Positions 44,464-54,700 of a stretch of 64,000 nt of DNA are shown in pieces. The first letter of the stretch is position 1. Every line of letters starts with the position of its first letter. The DNA is taken from contig VXMF01000036.1 of the NCBI GenBank assembly GCA_009841225.1, positions 195,825 to 259,824 of the forward strand, written 5' to 3'. The position numbers and the translations under genes are program-made. A model generated the notes under the pieces. It worked only from the letters and a program-made list of their open reading frames with translations. It was not told the origin of the DNA and did not search any database. This DNA is from Terriglobia bacterium. GTDB taxonomy: Bacteria; Acidobacteriota; Terriglobia; Bryobacterales; UBA6623.

Positions 44464-46203
44464 TCATTCGCCGGATTGCGCCGCCTGCTTGTCGCGGGCG
44501 CGCGCCCCGCTGAGAGCGTTGAACATGCCGTAGTTGCCCTCGTGGCAGGCGTACTCCACCAGTTCGTACTGCTCGTCGTCTAGGTCGAACGCAAACGTTG
44601 CCGTCCAGGGCTGCACCCAGACGGTCGGGTCGTCGATGGTGAATTCGTAGCGCAACTTGGTTGGGCCGATGCGCCTGAACCTTTCTGTCAGGCGGGCGGC
44701 CGCGGTCGCGCCGCGATAACCGGCGCGACCGTTGAGGCGGCTGGTCTCCACCACGAGTGTGTCGCCCTCCCAGCGGCCCTGCGAATCGCCCAGCCACGAA
44801 GTGAGTTTTTCTCCCACGGGCTTGCGCGGCTTCGTCGGGACGGCGCGCGTTTCGTGAATCATCTCCTTTTGGATGGCCACAAATCCCGGGCCTTGCACGA
44901 TCTGTAGGCCGTTGTTGTAGATCGACGGCATCATCAAGCCGGGCAGGCCGCGCGTTATGCAGCGGTGATACATGCCCAGATCCTCGGGGCCATCCGGCGT
45001 CTGGCCCGCCTTCCTCGCCCGCTCTTCTTGGGCCGCGGCGGCCATGCGCTTGCCTTCGGCGGTCAGCTCGGGCAACCTGCCGTTCGGTGGATCCACGATC
45101 ATCGCCACTTGCGTGGACGGCGTCATCTTGTCGTATCCCAAGGTTGTGTCGCGCCACTCGCGCTCATATCCCCAGATGCTGCCTAGCGTGCCGCGCTCCC
45201 GGCGCGCGGCCGCCTGCTCGGGCGTCAGCGCTTCGACGTCCGCTAGGTCTTGCGGCCGCTCTAGCGGAATTCCGTGAGCGGCATTCCCCGTCCACACGCC
45301 CTGCATGTCCGGCTCGCCCCATGGCGTGCGGGGCACGGCGTAGGGTTCGGCCGCCTCATGTGCCGCCACCGCTTCGAACCTGCTCTCGATTCCGGCATAG
45401 CCGGACTCTACGATGGCGATTCTCACATTGTCCGGGCCGCGCACGAATGCCCGTTTAGCCCGGCTGCGGGCATTGGGAGGCGTCTCTGGCTCGGATTCGA
45501 AATCCACTCCGCTGCGCCGCATCTTCGGCTCGGCCCGCCCTAGGTCAGGCACGTCGAACGCGATGTGGGAGACTGCGCGGGACCGTGTCGGGGCAGGCGT
45601 GCCATCGGGGTGAGGGGATGCGAACAGCCACACGTCCCCGAAACGTAGCGCGCTCTCGCGGCCCTTGAACTTGGCCGGCGTGCCGCCGAGCGCCTTGCGG
45701 TACCAGTCCAGTGTCTCGGCCGGATCGACTGCGCTGAGATGCACCTGGTGAAAGCCTTCGTTCTGCGGGTCTTGCAGCACTTCGATGCGCGTGCCCCACG
45801 GGTCGAACACAAACCCGTGCAGGAACATGCCCGGAAGCTCGCGCAGCGTCGCCCCGTCGTCGAAGCGTTGCAGTCGCACGCCGGAACCCCTCACGCCCAC
45901 CGCTTCCAGCTCGGCCATCTTGGAGACGACGTCTGCGTAGGAAAACGCAATGTGGTTGACGCCTGTCCCTTGCGAGCTGCCCATCGTGGGCTGGACGGCG
46001 AAGATAAGCTCCACGCCGTCGCAGTCGGCGGTGTCCGGCCGGCCGGAGACGGACTGGCAGTCGAAGTGCCTGCTATACCAGCGCACCGCTTCCGAAGGAC
46101 TGGCGGCAGTGATCTGGATGTGGTGGAGTTCTGCGGCGAACATCGCCGGTGCCGAGACGGCTCCGGCCAAGGTGGCGAAAGCGATTTTTCGGAGGAAGGT
46201 CAT
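44464..46203 (-). CDS. Exported fusion: two VOC (glyoxalase-like) domains plus GRWEGDT-family domain
   Basis: This is a 579-residue protein with a signal peptide (MTFLRKIAFATLAGAVSAPA). Residues about 26-145 and 150-270 are two vicinal-oxygen-chelate modules (ELHHIQITAASPSEAVRWYS; GVNHIAFSYADV; FHQVHLSAVDPAETLDWYRK; VSHIAFDVPDL; the His/Glu positions could bind metal, as in IEVLQDP). Residues about 290-579 are the unnamed domain shared with both neighbours: PRTPWGEPDMQGVWTG, HRCITRGLPGLMMPSIYNNG, MIHETRAV, WLGDSQGRWEGDTLVVETSR and EYACHEGNYG. The fusion ties the unnamed domain to a metal-dependent small-molecule fold. It sits 22 nt after 46226-47041 and overlaps the potential DUF6152 start, so the three are probably one operon. 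Confidence 0.75.
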   Translation of the reverse strand: MTFLRKIAFATLAGAVSAPAMFAAELHHIQITAASPSEAVRWYSRHFDCQSVSGRPDTADCDGVELIFAVQPTMGSSQGTGVNHIAFSYADVVSKMAELEAVGVRGSGVRLQRFDDGATLRELPGMFLHGFVFDPWGTRIEVLQDPQNEGFHQVHLSAVDPAETLDWYRKALGGTPAKFKGRESALRFGDVWLFASPHPDGTPAPTRSRAVSHIAFDVPDLGRAEPKMRRSGVDFESEPETPPNARSRAKRAFVRGPDNVRIAIVESGYAGIESRFEAVAAHEAAEPYAVPRTPWGEPDMQGVWTGNAAHGIPLERPQDLADVEALTPEQAAARRERGTLGSIWGYEREWRDTTLGYDKMTPSTQVAMIVDPPNGRLPELTAEGKRMAAAAQEERARKAGQTPDGPEDLGMYHRCITRGLPGLMMPSIYNNGLQIVQGPGFVAIQKEMIHETRAVPTKPRKPVGEKLTSWLGDSQGRWEGDTLVVETSRLNGRAGYRGATAAARLTERFRRIGPTKLRYEFTIDDPTVWVQPWTATFAFDLDDEQYELVEYACHEGNYGMFNALSGARARDKQAAQSGE

Positions 46204-46225
46204 AGCGAATGAACCTCGTCGGTGG

Positions 46226-47041
46226 TCAACGGGTGGGCTCCCTGCGTAGGTGGCCGTACATCAGATCCTCGGCGTACTCGACGCACTTGAACTCCAGCAC
46301 GCGGGCATCATCTTCCAAGCGCCGGTACAGCGGCAGGCGAATCGTCCACGGGCGGGAGAAGACCTCGGGATCGGTCAGAGTGGCCTCGTACATGATGGCG
46401 TGCGCGCCGAGCGGCGTGTAGCGTTCCTCCACCCGCAACGAGGAACTGGCAAAGTTGCCCGCCCGGTCAAGCCATGCCTGGCCATTGAAGCCTTCCGATT
46501 CCACGATGAGCGTGTCGCCTTCCCAGCGCCCATGCGAACGCCCCATCCAGCTGTCCAGCGGCGGCGGCTCAGGAGTCTCCTTGTCCATGTGGATGGTGCG
46601 ATTGGCCTCGGCGAAGCCATACAGGATCATGATCTTGCGGTCGCCTTGGATGATCTGCAGCGGGTAGGGCAGGTACGTGGCCCGTGGCACGCCCGGCAGG
46701 AAGCACTTCGCTTCCGGATCTTCGGTCATGCGATTCTCGAAGTTCTTCCGCCTTTGCTGCAACGCGCTTTCCAAGTACGGGATCTCGCCGCCGACTACCA
46801 CGCCCTGACCCGGAGGGATCGCCCCGATCGCCCCGAGGTCGGGATGCCCGGGGCCTGAGGGATGGTCCTCTAGGTTCCAGTGGGCCGTTCCGATGGCTTG
46901 CCATACGCCGTTTAGGTCGGGATGCCCGTCGTAGGCCCTTGGCGCCGCGTTGTCTTGGGCGACTAGGGGCAGGCAAACGAAGACCATCGTCACCGCTGCG
47001 ATGGCAAGGCAGGTCCCGGCACCTCCGGTTCGGCAATCCAT
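46226..47041 (-). CDS. Exported protein of the unnamed GRWEGDT family, first gene of its operon
   Basis: This is a 271-residue protein with a signal peptide (about residues 10-30, AGTCLAIAAVTMVFVCLPLV). It has YDGHPDLNGVWQAIGTAHWN, KCFLPGVPRATYLPYPLQII (the equivalent of the Cys-containing RG.PG element in the relatives), DSWMGRSHGRWEGDTLIVES, and YEATLTDPEVFSRPWTI. It is the most divergent of the three copies and ends with EFKCVEYAEDLMYGHLRREP in place of the YACHEGN tail, though a Cys is retained. A TAGAAT box ends 9 nt before its ATG. Confidence 0.68.
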   Translation of the reverse strand: MDCRTGGAGTCLAIAAVTMVFVCLPLVAQDNAAPRAYDGHPDLNGVWQAIGTAHWNLEDHPSGPGHPDLGAIGAIPPGQGVVVGGEIPYLESALQQRRKNFENRMTEDPEAKCFLPGVPRATYLPYPLQIIQGDRKIMILYGFAEANRTIHMDKETPEPPPLDSWMGRSHGRWEGDTLIVESEGFNGQAWLDRAGNFASSSLRVEERYTPLGAHAIMYEATLTDPEVFSRPWTIRLPLYRRLEDDARVLEFKCVEYAEDLMYGHLRREPTR

Positions 47042-47050
47042 GACGGTTCA

Positions 47051-47056
47051 ATTCTA
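47051..47056 (-). promoter_or_regulatory. Candidate -10 box TAGAAT for the three-gene GRWEGDT operon
   Basis: TAGAAT on the minus strand ends 9 nt before the ATG at 47041, with TGAACCGTC between and no ribosome-binding site. It would drive 46226-47041, 44464-46203 and 44030-44449. Confidence 0.4.
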
Positions 47057-47137
47057 CAGATTCCTGCAAGCTCCGGTCGCGTGCCTCTATAGGCAGCAAA
47101 CGGATCATGCCGCGCTTCCTGCGGGACGCGAGGCGGA

Positions 47138-48079
47138 TCAGGAGGCGAAGCGTCGCTTGCGGGCCACATCCAGCGCCACGGCCAAGATGATGATCGCTCC
47201 GATGATCACCTGCTGCCAGTACGGATTGATTCCCAGCAGGTCGCTGCCGTTCGAGAGCAGGCCCATGATGAACGCCCCGATCAACGTTCCGATCACCGTG
47301 CCCTCGCCGCCGGCGAGGCTGCCACCACCGATCACTACCGCTGCGATCACCTGCAGTTCATACGTGACTCCCGCCGTGGGCTGGCCGGTCATGAGGCGCG
47401 ACGTCTCGATCATTCCCGCCAACCCAGTCAGCAACCCGCAGATGGCATAGATTGCGACCTTGAAGCGACCCACCGGTATGCCGGCGTAGATGGCCGCGGC
47501 TTCGTTGCTGCCGATCGCGTACGTATAGCGCCCCAGCTTGGTCGAGTGCAGCATAAAGTGCGCCACGATCACGCAAGCGACTAGGACTACCAGCACGAAC
47601 GGTGCTGGGCCGACCGTTCCCTCTCCTAGAAAGCCATGCTCCTTCGGCAGCCCGACCACGGGCAAGCCGCCAGAGATTACCAGCGTCAGGCCACGGACGA
47701 TTCCTAGCGTGCCCAGAGTCACGATGAACGGTGGGATGCGCATGCGCGCGATCATCAGCCCGTTAGCGCAGCCCCACAGCGCGCCGCTTGCGATGCCCGC
47801 CAGGATCCCCAGCATGACCGAGTCGGTCGAGACCATCGTCATCGTCCCGACCACGCCAGAGAAAGCGAGGATTGACCCTACCGATAGATCAATGCCTCCC
47901 GAAACGATGACGAGCGTCATGCCCAGCGCCATGATGTTGATCACGACCGTCTGGCGAATCACGCTGGAGATGTTCGTGGCCGTCAAGAAGTACGGAGACG
48001 CGATCGACAGGATCACGAACAGCGCGGCCAGGCTGATGAACGGCAGGAACCGCTGGACAACGGAGGATTCTCTCGGCAT
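47138..48079 (-). CDS. Ribose-type ABC transporter permease (RbsC-like)
   Basis: This is a 313-residue inner-membrane permease with about nine to ten hydrophobic segments. It has the RbsC/AraH signature: NIMALGMTLVIVSGGIDLSV, GSILAFSGVV, GLMIARMRIPPFIVTLGTLG, YAIGSNEAAAIYAGIPVGRF and GGGSLAGGEGTVIGTLIGAF. It would carry a sugar or polyol delivered by a periplasmic binding protein, which is not encoded here. It lies 15 nt downstream of the ATPase gene on the same strand. Confidence 0.9.
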   Translation of the reverse strand: MPRESSVVQRFLPFISLAALFVILSIASPYFLTATNISSVIRQTVVINIMALGMTLVIVSGGIDLSVGSILAFSGVVGTMTMVSTDSVMLGILAGIASGALWGCANGLMIARMRIPPFIVTLGTLGIVRGLTLVISGGLPVVGLPKEHGFLGEGTVGPAPFVLVVLVACVIVAHFMLHSTKLGRYTYAIGSNEAAAIYAGIPVGRFKVAIYAICGLLTGLAGMIETSRLMTGQPTAGVTYELQVIAAVVIGGGSLAGGEGTVIGTLIGAFIMGLLSNGSDLLGINPYWQQVIIGAIIILAVALDVARKRRFAS

Positions 48080-48094
48080 CGCTGTTCGTTCTCG

Positions 48095-49546
48095 CTACTG
48101 TGTCACGGCGTGGTGCATGATTTCCTGCTGCGTCGTCTCGCGCGGCAGTTCCGCCACTAACTCGCCTTCGCGCATGACCAAGATACGGTCTGCGACCTGC
48201 AGCAATTCCGGCAACTCCGAACTGACCATCAGGATTGCCTTCCCCTGCCTGGCTAGTTCGTCCATTAGCGCGAACACCTCGGCCTTAGCGCCCACGTCAA
48301 TGCCTCGGGTCGGTTCATCGAACAACACAACGTCGGTATCGCGGAACATCCACTTTGCAATCACGACCTTTTGCTGGTTTCCGCCGCTGAGCTCGGAAGC
48401 CTTTTGCTCCACAGAGTCGGCTTGCATCTGTAGCTTCTCGCGTAGCTGCTCGGTGACAGCCTTCTCTTTGGAGACCTGCACCACCTCAGCCGTGCATAGC
48501 GCGTCCAAGTTTGCCAGCGTGGTATTTGTGCGAATCGACAGGTTGATGGCTAGGCCGGTATGCTGGCGATCTTCCGTTACGAGTGCGATCCCGGCGGCTA
48601 CCGCATCGTTTGGAGACCTGATGTCAGCCGGTTTGCCGTTGACGGCGATCGCGCCGGACTCTGCCGGCGTGATGCCGAAGATCGTTTCGCACACTTCCGT
48701 GCGGCCCGCCCCGATCAGGCCGGCCATGCCGACGATCTCGCCCGACCTCAATTCGAAGTCAACACCAGGGAGGCTCACCTTGAGGCGTGTCTCCCCAGGG
48801 GTCAGCTTGTCGCGCTGCTCGGACGAGGAGATGTCGCGGCCGACCATGTGGTGCACGATCTCGGCTGTGGTGGTATCGGCTGCCGGACAGCTTTGGATCG
48901 TGTGGCCGTCGCGCAGGATCGTGACATGATCGGCGATTTGCTCGAGCTCGACCAAGCGGTGCGTGATGTAGATGATTCCGATGCCCTTCTCGCGCAGGGC
49001 ATCTACCGTGCGGAAGACCTCGGAGGCCTCGGCATCTGAGAGCGAGGACGTCGGTTCGTCGAATATCAGCAGCGACGGGTTGCCGTGCAACGCGCGGCAG
49101 ATCTCCACGATTTGCTTTTGTGCCGGGCTTAGCGTCTCGACTCTCGAGTCCGCTTTGACCGGGAAGTGATGGGCTTCCAAGATCTCTTTCGCGCCGTCGA
49201 TCATGCTGCGCCGGTCCAGGCGAAACCCGCGCATGCGCTCGCGGCCGAGAAAGACGTTCTGGGCGACTGTTAGGTGCGGTGCCAGCAGCGACTCCTGGTG
49301 GACCATGTGGATTCCGACGTCGTGCGCGTCGGCGGGCTGGGCGAAATCGACGCTTTCGCCCTTCCAGCGCATCTCCCCGCCGTCCCGCCGCAGCATGCCG
49401 GCCACGATTTTCATCAGGGTCGACTTGCCCGCGCCGTTCTCTCCGACTAGGGCATGCACTTGACCGGAGTCGACACGTAGGGTGCCGTCAAGTAACGCGT
49501 GAACACCGCCGAAGCTCTTGCGGATCGACGAAAGCTCCAGAAGCAT
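48095..49546 (-). CDS. Ribose-type ABC transporter ATPase with tandem nucleotide-binding domains (RbsA-like)
   Basis: This is a 483-residue protein from the ATG at 49546 (MLLELSSIRKSFGG). The first ABC domain has Walker A GENGAGKS (35-42), signature LSPAQKQ and Walker B LLIFDEPTSSL. The second has the degenerate Walker A region GLIGAGRTE typical of RbsA/MglA proteins, signature LSGGNQQKV and Walker B VVLFDEPTRGID. This tandem arrangement matches the CUT2 family that powers uptake of ribose, galactose, inositol and similar sugars. It is the first gene of a two-gene operon with the permease; the binding protein is absent nearby. TACGCT at 49586-49581 is a possible -10 box. Confidence 0.9.
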   Translation of the reverse strand: MLLELSSIRKSFGGVHALLDGTLRVDSGQVHALVGENGAGKSTLMKIVAGMLRRDGGEMRWKGESVDFAQPADAHDVGIHMVHQESLLAPHLTVAQNVFLGRERMRGFRLDRRSMIDGAKEILEAHHFPVKADSRVETLSPAQKQIVEICRALHGNPSLLIFDEPTSSLSDAEASEVFRTVDALREKGIGIIYITHRLVELEQIADHVTILRDGHTIQSCPAADTTTAEIVHHMVGRDISSSEQRDKLTPGETRLKVSLPGVDFELRSGEIVGMAGLIGAGRTEVCETIFGITPAESGAIAVNGKPADIRSPNDAVAAGIALVTEDRQHTGLAINLSIRTNTTLANLDALCTAEVVQVSKEKAVTEQLREKLQMQADSVEQKASELSGGNQQKVVIAKWMFRDTDVVLFDEPTRGIDVGAKAEVFALMDELARQGKAILMVSSELPELLQVADRILVMREGELVAELPRETTQQEIMHHAVTQ

Positions 49547-49787
49547 GACACTGCCGGAGCCTGCTGCCGGCAAAAAACCAAGCGTAGCACAGCAGGTCTT
49601 TACAGTTACCTCGGTCCGGCGTCGCCACCCACAGGAGCCCATGCGGGTGTGTGCGGCTCGGGGGAGCCGACTGCACAGCCTGGGGGCTCGTCAGACCCGA
49701 GGTGCGGCCGTCAACTCTGGAAGCGGAGGGCCGGATTCAACTTGGGACGCTGGGCGGCTCGCCTCCGCATCAGTTCGCCGGCAGGCG

Positions 49788-51500
49788 CTAGTGCGTGCCG
49801 ACGTGAGCGAGTTCGCTGCGGTGCACCACAAGGTTGGCCTTGACTTCGTTGTCGATATTCACGATCCGATAGGTGACCGTATGATCCGGAACGGTAGTGT
49901 CAAACGCCAGGAGACCAAACGACTGCTTCTCGTTGTAGCCGAACAGGGCCCCCGGCATCAGTTCGTGAACGGCTTCATTGGTGAGGCGTGAGCTCTCGAA
50001 TTCGTACAGCGGATAGCCGTTGGGGCGCTCGATCCTCCAGGCATCCGAACGGTGGCGATCAGCAGAAATCAGGATCACCCCCCCGATCCTGTTCTCCGCA
50101 AGGAAGTCGAAGATCTCAGTACGCTCCTCACGGAATCCGTTCCAGGTATCGACGGCATCGCCTTTGGACTCGAATGCCCACGGTACTGACGAGGCGATCA
50201 CCTTGAAGCTGCTCCCGGATTGTTGGAGCCGCTCGAACAGCCACTTCTTCTGGACCGGACCCAGCATGGTCTTCGGTTCTACATAAGGGTTGGTCCGGTA
50301 GAACCGGCAGTCCAGCAGGAAGAATTCCACGTCACCGATGGCGAAGCTGAACCACGCGCCAGGATGCTCATCGAGACCGTAGGACGGATTGTTCCAGTTC
50401 TCGCGGAACTGCTGGAAGAGCGGAAGCTTCCAAGGTGGCTGGTCCACGTACGGCCCAAGCCAGACGTCATCCGTGCCGCTGTCATGGTCATCCCAAATGG
50501 CGTACACGGACGTCGTAGCGACCAAGCGACGGAACTCGGGCCGCGACTGCCGCCGGTAGTACGTGTAGTAGTGCAGCCCGTTCGGCATCTCTGGCAGGTC
50601 AACGTACACGTTGTCGCCAAGAAACAGAAATGCGAGAGGGCCGTGCGAACGGATCACGTCCCACACTCGCTCGTGCTCTGGAACGTACCCGGCTCCACCC
50701 CCGAAACCCACCGCGAACTTGGCCGGAGCACCTGCGGCAGGAAACGTGCGGAACGAGGGATGATCGGGTCCGGTCGCCGCGTCCCCGTCGATCGTGACCT
50801 CGTACGTATAAGCCGTGTCGGGCTGAAGTCCCCGCACCTCGGCGACTGCCGTGTAGTCGGCACCGACGTGCGTCCGCACGGGATCCGATCGAATGTCCGG
50901 GTGGACGATGACCCGAATATCGGCCTCGCTGGCCGTGCGTACCCAGAATCGGGCACTGGTGGCTGTCACCGCGCCGACCATCGGGCCGTGGATCAGGCTG
51001 ACATTGTGCCGGGCAAGTTCACCCCGGAACGCATCGGATTCCACCAACGGCTTCAGCACGTTTCTAGGACCAGCGACGAACCGCTCGATCGGAAGGCCTC
51101 CGTCCAGCGCCTCTCGCATGGTCGCAACGGCTTGGTCGAGTTGTCCTAGCTGAGCCTGCGCAACCGACAGGTTGAACATGGACTCCAAATCTTCTGGATT
51201 GGCCAGAAGCAGTTCCTTGGCGTATTTGGCTGCATCGTCGGCCCGGCCGTTCACGATGTCGAGCATCTGCCTCTGGCCGCGTCGTTTTGCGAGGGTCTCG
51301 ATGTGCTCCGTGAAAAACCGGAGGTCCCACGGAGTCTCGCTGCCGTAGTAAGGATGATCGTCCCCTTCCATGTACGCATCGGAGGGCGCGTACCCCTTGA
51401 ACGGGCGTTCCTCTCCGGATGGACAGCCCAACAGCAAGGACAGCACCGCCAGAAACAACGTCTTCCGCACAATGACCGTCACGCCCGTTTCCATGGCCAT
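49788..51500 (-). CDS. PhoD-like alkaline phosphatase with N-terminal TPR-like region, lipoprotein
   Basis: This is a 570-residue protein with a lipoprotein signal (lipobox LLLGC at about residue 26). Residues about 60-140 look like a tetratricopeptide-type pair of helices (AKYAKELLLANPEDLESMFN, AQAQLGQLDQAVATMREALD). The segment IHGPMVGAVTATSARFWVRT begins a PhoD N-terminal Ig-like domain. The metallophosphatase domain follows: FLFLGDNVYVD, YAIWDDHDSGTDD, FFLLDCRFYR, VIASSVPWAF and VILISADRHRSDAW. Family members hydrolyse phosphodiesters and monoesters with Ca/Fe. The TPR-PhoD combination is not the classical enzyme layout. It stands alone. Confidence 0.8.
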   Translation of the reverse strand: MAMETGVTVIVRKTLFLAVLSLLLGCPSGEERPFKGYAPSDAYMEGDDHPYYGSETPWDLRFFTEHIETLAKRRGQRQMLDIVNGRADDAAKYAKELLLANPEDLESMFNLSVAQAQLGQLDQAVATMREALDGGLPIERFVAGPRNVLKPLVESDAFRGELARHNVSLIHGPMVGAVTATSARFWVRTASEADIRVIVHPDIRSDPVRTHVGADYTAVAEVRGLQPDTAYTYEVTIDGDAATGPDHPSFRTFPAAGAPAKFAVGFGGGAGYVPEHERVWDVIRSHGPLAFLFLGDNVYVDLPEMPNGLHYYTYYRRQSRPEFRRLVATTSVYAIWDDHDSGTDDVWLGPYVDQPPWKLPLFQQFRENWNNPSYGLDEHPGAWFSFAIGDVEFFLLDCRFYRTNPYVEPKTMLGPVQKKWLFERLQQSGSSFKVIASSVPWAFESKGDAVDTWNGFREERTEIFDFLAENRIGGVILISADRHRSDAWRIERPNGYPLYEFESSRLTNEAVHELMPGALFGYNEKQSFGLLAFDTTVPDHTVTYRIVNIDNEVKANLVVHRSELAHVGTH

Positions 51501-51769
51501 CCACAGTTAGCACAGGCGGGCCTGGAGCACAACGACACCGGCCTGGGCAGGATCCTTGTCAGACAGCGGGGCTCAGTAGGACTGAAATGCTTGGAATCTG
51601 AGTCCACGAATCCGCCCGATCTCCTAGACCTAGGGGGGAGCTCGGAAATGGCCTCTTTGGTTTGGAGGGGTCGGTGGTGGTGCGCCAGGACAACCCGCCG
51701 GTGTTCGGAGGTGACCATGCTCTCCGCTAGAGGAGGATTTGGCCCAACCTGCCCGGCCGGAAATTGCGG

Positions 51770-54700
51770 CTAGAAGAAGAACCGCGCCCCGATCTGGAGC
51801 TGGAGTGGGCTGACGCTCGGTATCTGGCGGTTTCCGCGGTCGTAAGAGCCGTCGTCGTCCCTCAGCCGCATGAAGTTTGGCTGCGGCCCGATCGCCTCGC
51901 CCGTTCCCAAGTCCAGACCCGGCCCGAATACCGTATTGAACCCCCCGAATTCGACGTTGTCCATGTCGAACGCATTGAAGAGCTCCGCCGAGAGCTGCAC
52001 ACGTGCCCGCTCCGTGAGCGGAAAACTCTTCATTACCCGCATGTCGAAGTTCCGCAAGCCGCGATTGCGGAACGCGTTGCGGCCTAGGAACACTCCCGGG
52101 GCGCTCATGCCGCGATCGCCCCAGCTGGAACGGTCGCCGTTCAAGTCCCTACCTGCCACTGGGTTGATCGGGGGCCCCGATGTAATGCGGGCGATTCCAG
52201 ACCAAGTAATCCCTAGCGGCAGTGTCAATACGGCATTGGACGTGAATTGATGCTGGATGTCCTGATTGGCCGGGCCGTAGTCGCTGCCAAGCGCGAACGG
52301 GTCGTTATATCCGAAACCAGTCGCGCTACGTTCGTTGTCGTCATCCGAAAAAGTCTGCGACCAGGTATAGAAGCCCTCCCACTGCAAAGAGCTCCTTGGG
52401 CGATACTTCGCTGAGATGGTCACCCCCCTGTAGAGCGACCGCGCCGACGATTCTCGGACTGTGACCGATCCGAGCGAAGAAATCGGCCGATTTCTCCCGT
52501 TGATATATGGGATCCTCGCCAGATCTCCAGCCCGCACCGTGGGGAGCGGAAGGTTGAAGTCCTTGTTCCGTTGCAGGTTGGCCGTGTTGACGTGCTGGAA
52601 GACTGCACCGGCGACGAAGTCAGAGGTAACTTCGTGGTCGATTCCAGCCGTGAACGAAACAGAGCGGGGATTCCGGTAGTCGTCCGCGAAGGTGATCGGC
52701 TGGGCACCGGCGAACGGATCCGTGCCACCGCCCGCGACTCGCTGCACGTCCTCGACCGAGAAGACCGGCATCTCGCCCAGAGGAATCTGGTTCAGGTCGA
52801 TGCCAGCTGCATGGAACTGCTGATAAACGGTCTCCTCGGTTGTCGGCAGCGCGAGGGAGAGGTTCCCGGGTGTTGCGCGGAAATTGTTGACGGGATCCGA
52901 CATCAGCAGCAAGGGCGTCGCGGCGTAGTAGATCCCGAAGCTACCCCGCAATACGGTCCGGTCCGACTTTGAGAAAGGGCGATAGGCGAATCCAAAGCGA
53001 GGCATGACTTGGTCGGTGGCGTCCGGGATCACCGCAGGATCCGTGCGCCCGAACGGTAGATCCGCGCCGCGCACGCGCGCGACCAAGTCGCTATTTGTGG
53101 CTTGGGGGTCGGGGTTGTTTTGGGCTTCCCATCGGAGGCCGTAATTGAGCGTGATCCGGCGGGAGACGCGCCAACTGTCGGTGATGAACAGCGCGAGCTG
53201 GCTCTGCTGCATGGCAGTGTAGAGGTTGCCGACCTGGCGCAGGTAGAGTCCGGCACAGTCAAACCGATTCGCCAACTGCCCCCCGGCAGAAAGACAGTCC
53301 AAGTGCTCGTCGACATCAGAGCCGAACAGGATGAACCGGCCGAACTGGTGGAAGCCGAAGTTCTGGCTGGCAGTCAGCCCATTGAAATCCACTCCAAGCT
53401 TGACGCTGTGGGATCCGCTCGTCACTGAGACGGCGTTGTTCAGCTGGAGCCTGGTGTCTTGCTGGGTCGTGGGGAGGAAACTGCGGGCGCCGAAACGCCC
53501 GATCGTGGACTGGATCAGCGGGACCGAGGCGTTGTTGAGACGCGGGCGCTCCTCTCTGGTCGCCGTGACTCGCAGCTCATTGGTCCACGCCGGTGTCAAG
53601 AGGCTTGTGAGCTGCCCGGTAAAGTACTGAACTCCGCTCTTCTCGGTTCCGTTGTTGCTCACGGCCCGGTTGGTACGCGACCGCCGGGGATTCCCCGTGG
53701 TCGATGTATTGAGCGCTGTGGCGCTGGAGGCGTTGTACCGGAATGTCAAGGTCTGGCTGCCGCGGAGATGCAAGTCAACTCTTGGCGTGAACGCCCACGC
53801 GTCATTCGTGGACTCAAAAGGTTCCTCTAGGCTCCTATACAGATCGAACGCTTCTGGACCCGCATCACGAGATGCCCGCAAGAGGCGGGGGAATTCCACC
53901 AGCCTGGGCGTGTCGGCCCCTTGACGTTCCAGGGCGGCGAAGAAGAAGGCCTGATTTCTGACTAGCGGGCCGCCCACGGAACCACCGGACTGTCGGAGGG
54001 TCTCGAGCACTTTTTCTCCGAACGGGTCCTCGGCCCCCATGTCTCGGCCGCGGACCTGATGGAATGCGTCAGCGCGCACCTTGTTCGTCCCGCCCTTGGT
54101 GATCGCGTTCAGGATTCCGCCGGACGAGCGCCCGTACTCGGCGGTGTAGCCTGCGGAAACGGCTTGGAACTCCCGGATCGCGCTTTGAGGCACGGTGATG
54201 ACGAAGTTAGACCGTTCGCCGCCGCGGATGCCTCCGAAGAACGGCTGGTTGTAGTCGGTTCCGTCAACCATTACGTTCGCGTTGATGCCGCGCTGGCCGA
54301 CGAAGGAAAGCTGTCCGCGCTGCCGGTCTACCTGTACGGTGGGCGTAAGCAACGCGAAGTCTTGGAATCGGCGGCCGTTAATCGGCAGGTCGCGGATCGC
54401 GGTGGCGTTCACGATGTTGTCGGAGGTCGATTGGGATGGGTCGATCAATGACGCCGTCACATCGATCTCCGTCCTGGTTTCCTCGATCTGCAGCGTGATG
54501 TCCACCTGCACCGTGGTTCCCACGCTGACCACGACAGCTTCGATCGAGGCGCGCGCAAAGCCCTCGGTTTCGGCCCGAATCGTGTAGGAGCCTGGATCGA
54601 CGCTGGAAGACTGGAATTCCCCGGCCCGGTTGGAGCGCAATGCGCGAACCACTCCCGTGGTGTCGTTGACGAGCGTGACTTGCGCCTCGGCGACCGAGGC

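Noticed and set aside
51620..51636. Short inverted repeat CCTAG-AC-CTAGG near the start of the PhoD gene region
   Set aside because: The arms are only 5 bp and there is no T-run or known site. Such repeats occur by chance.
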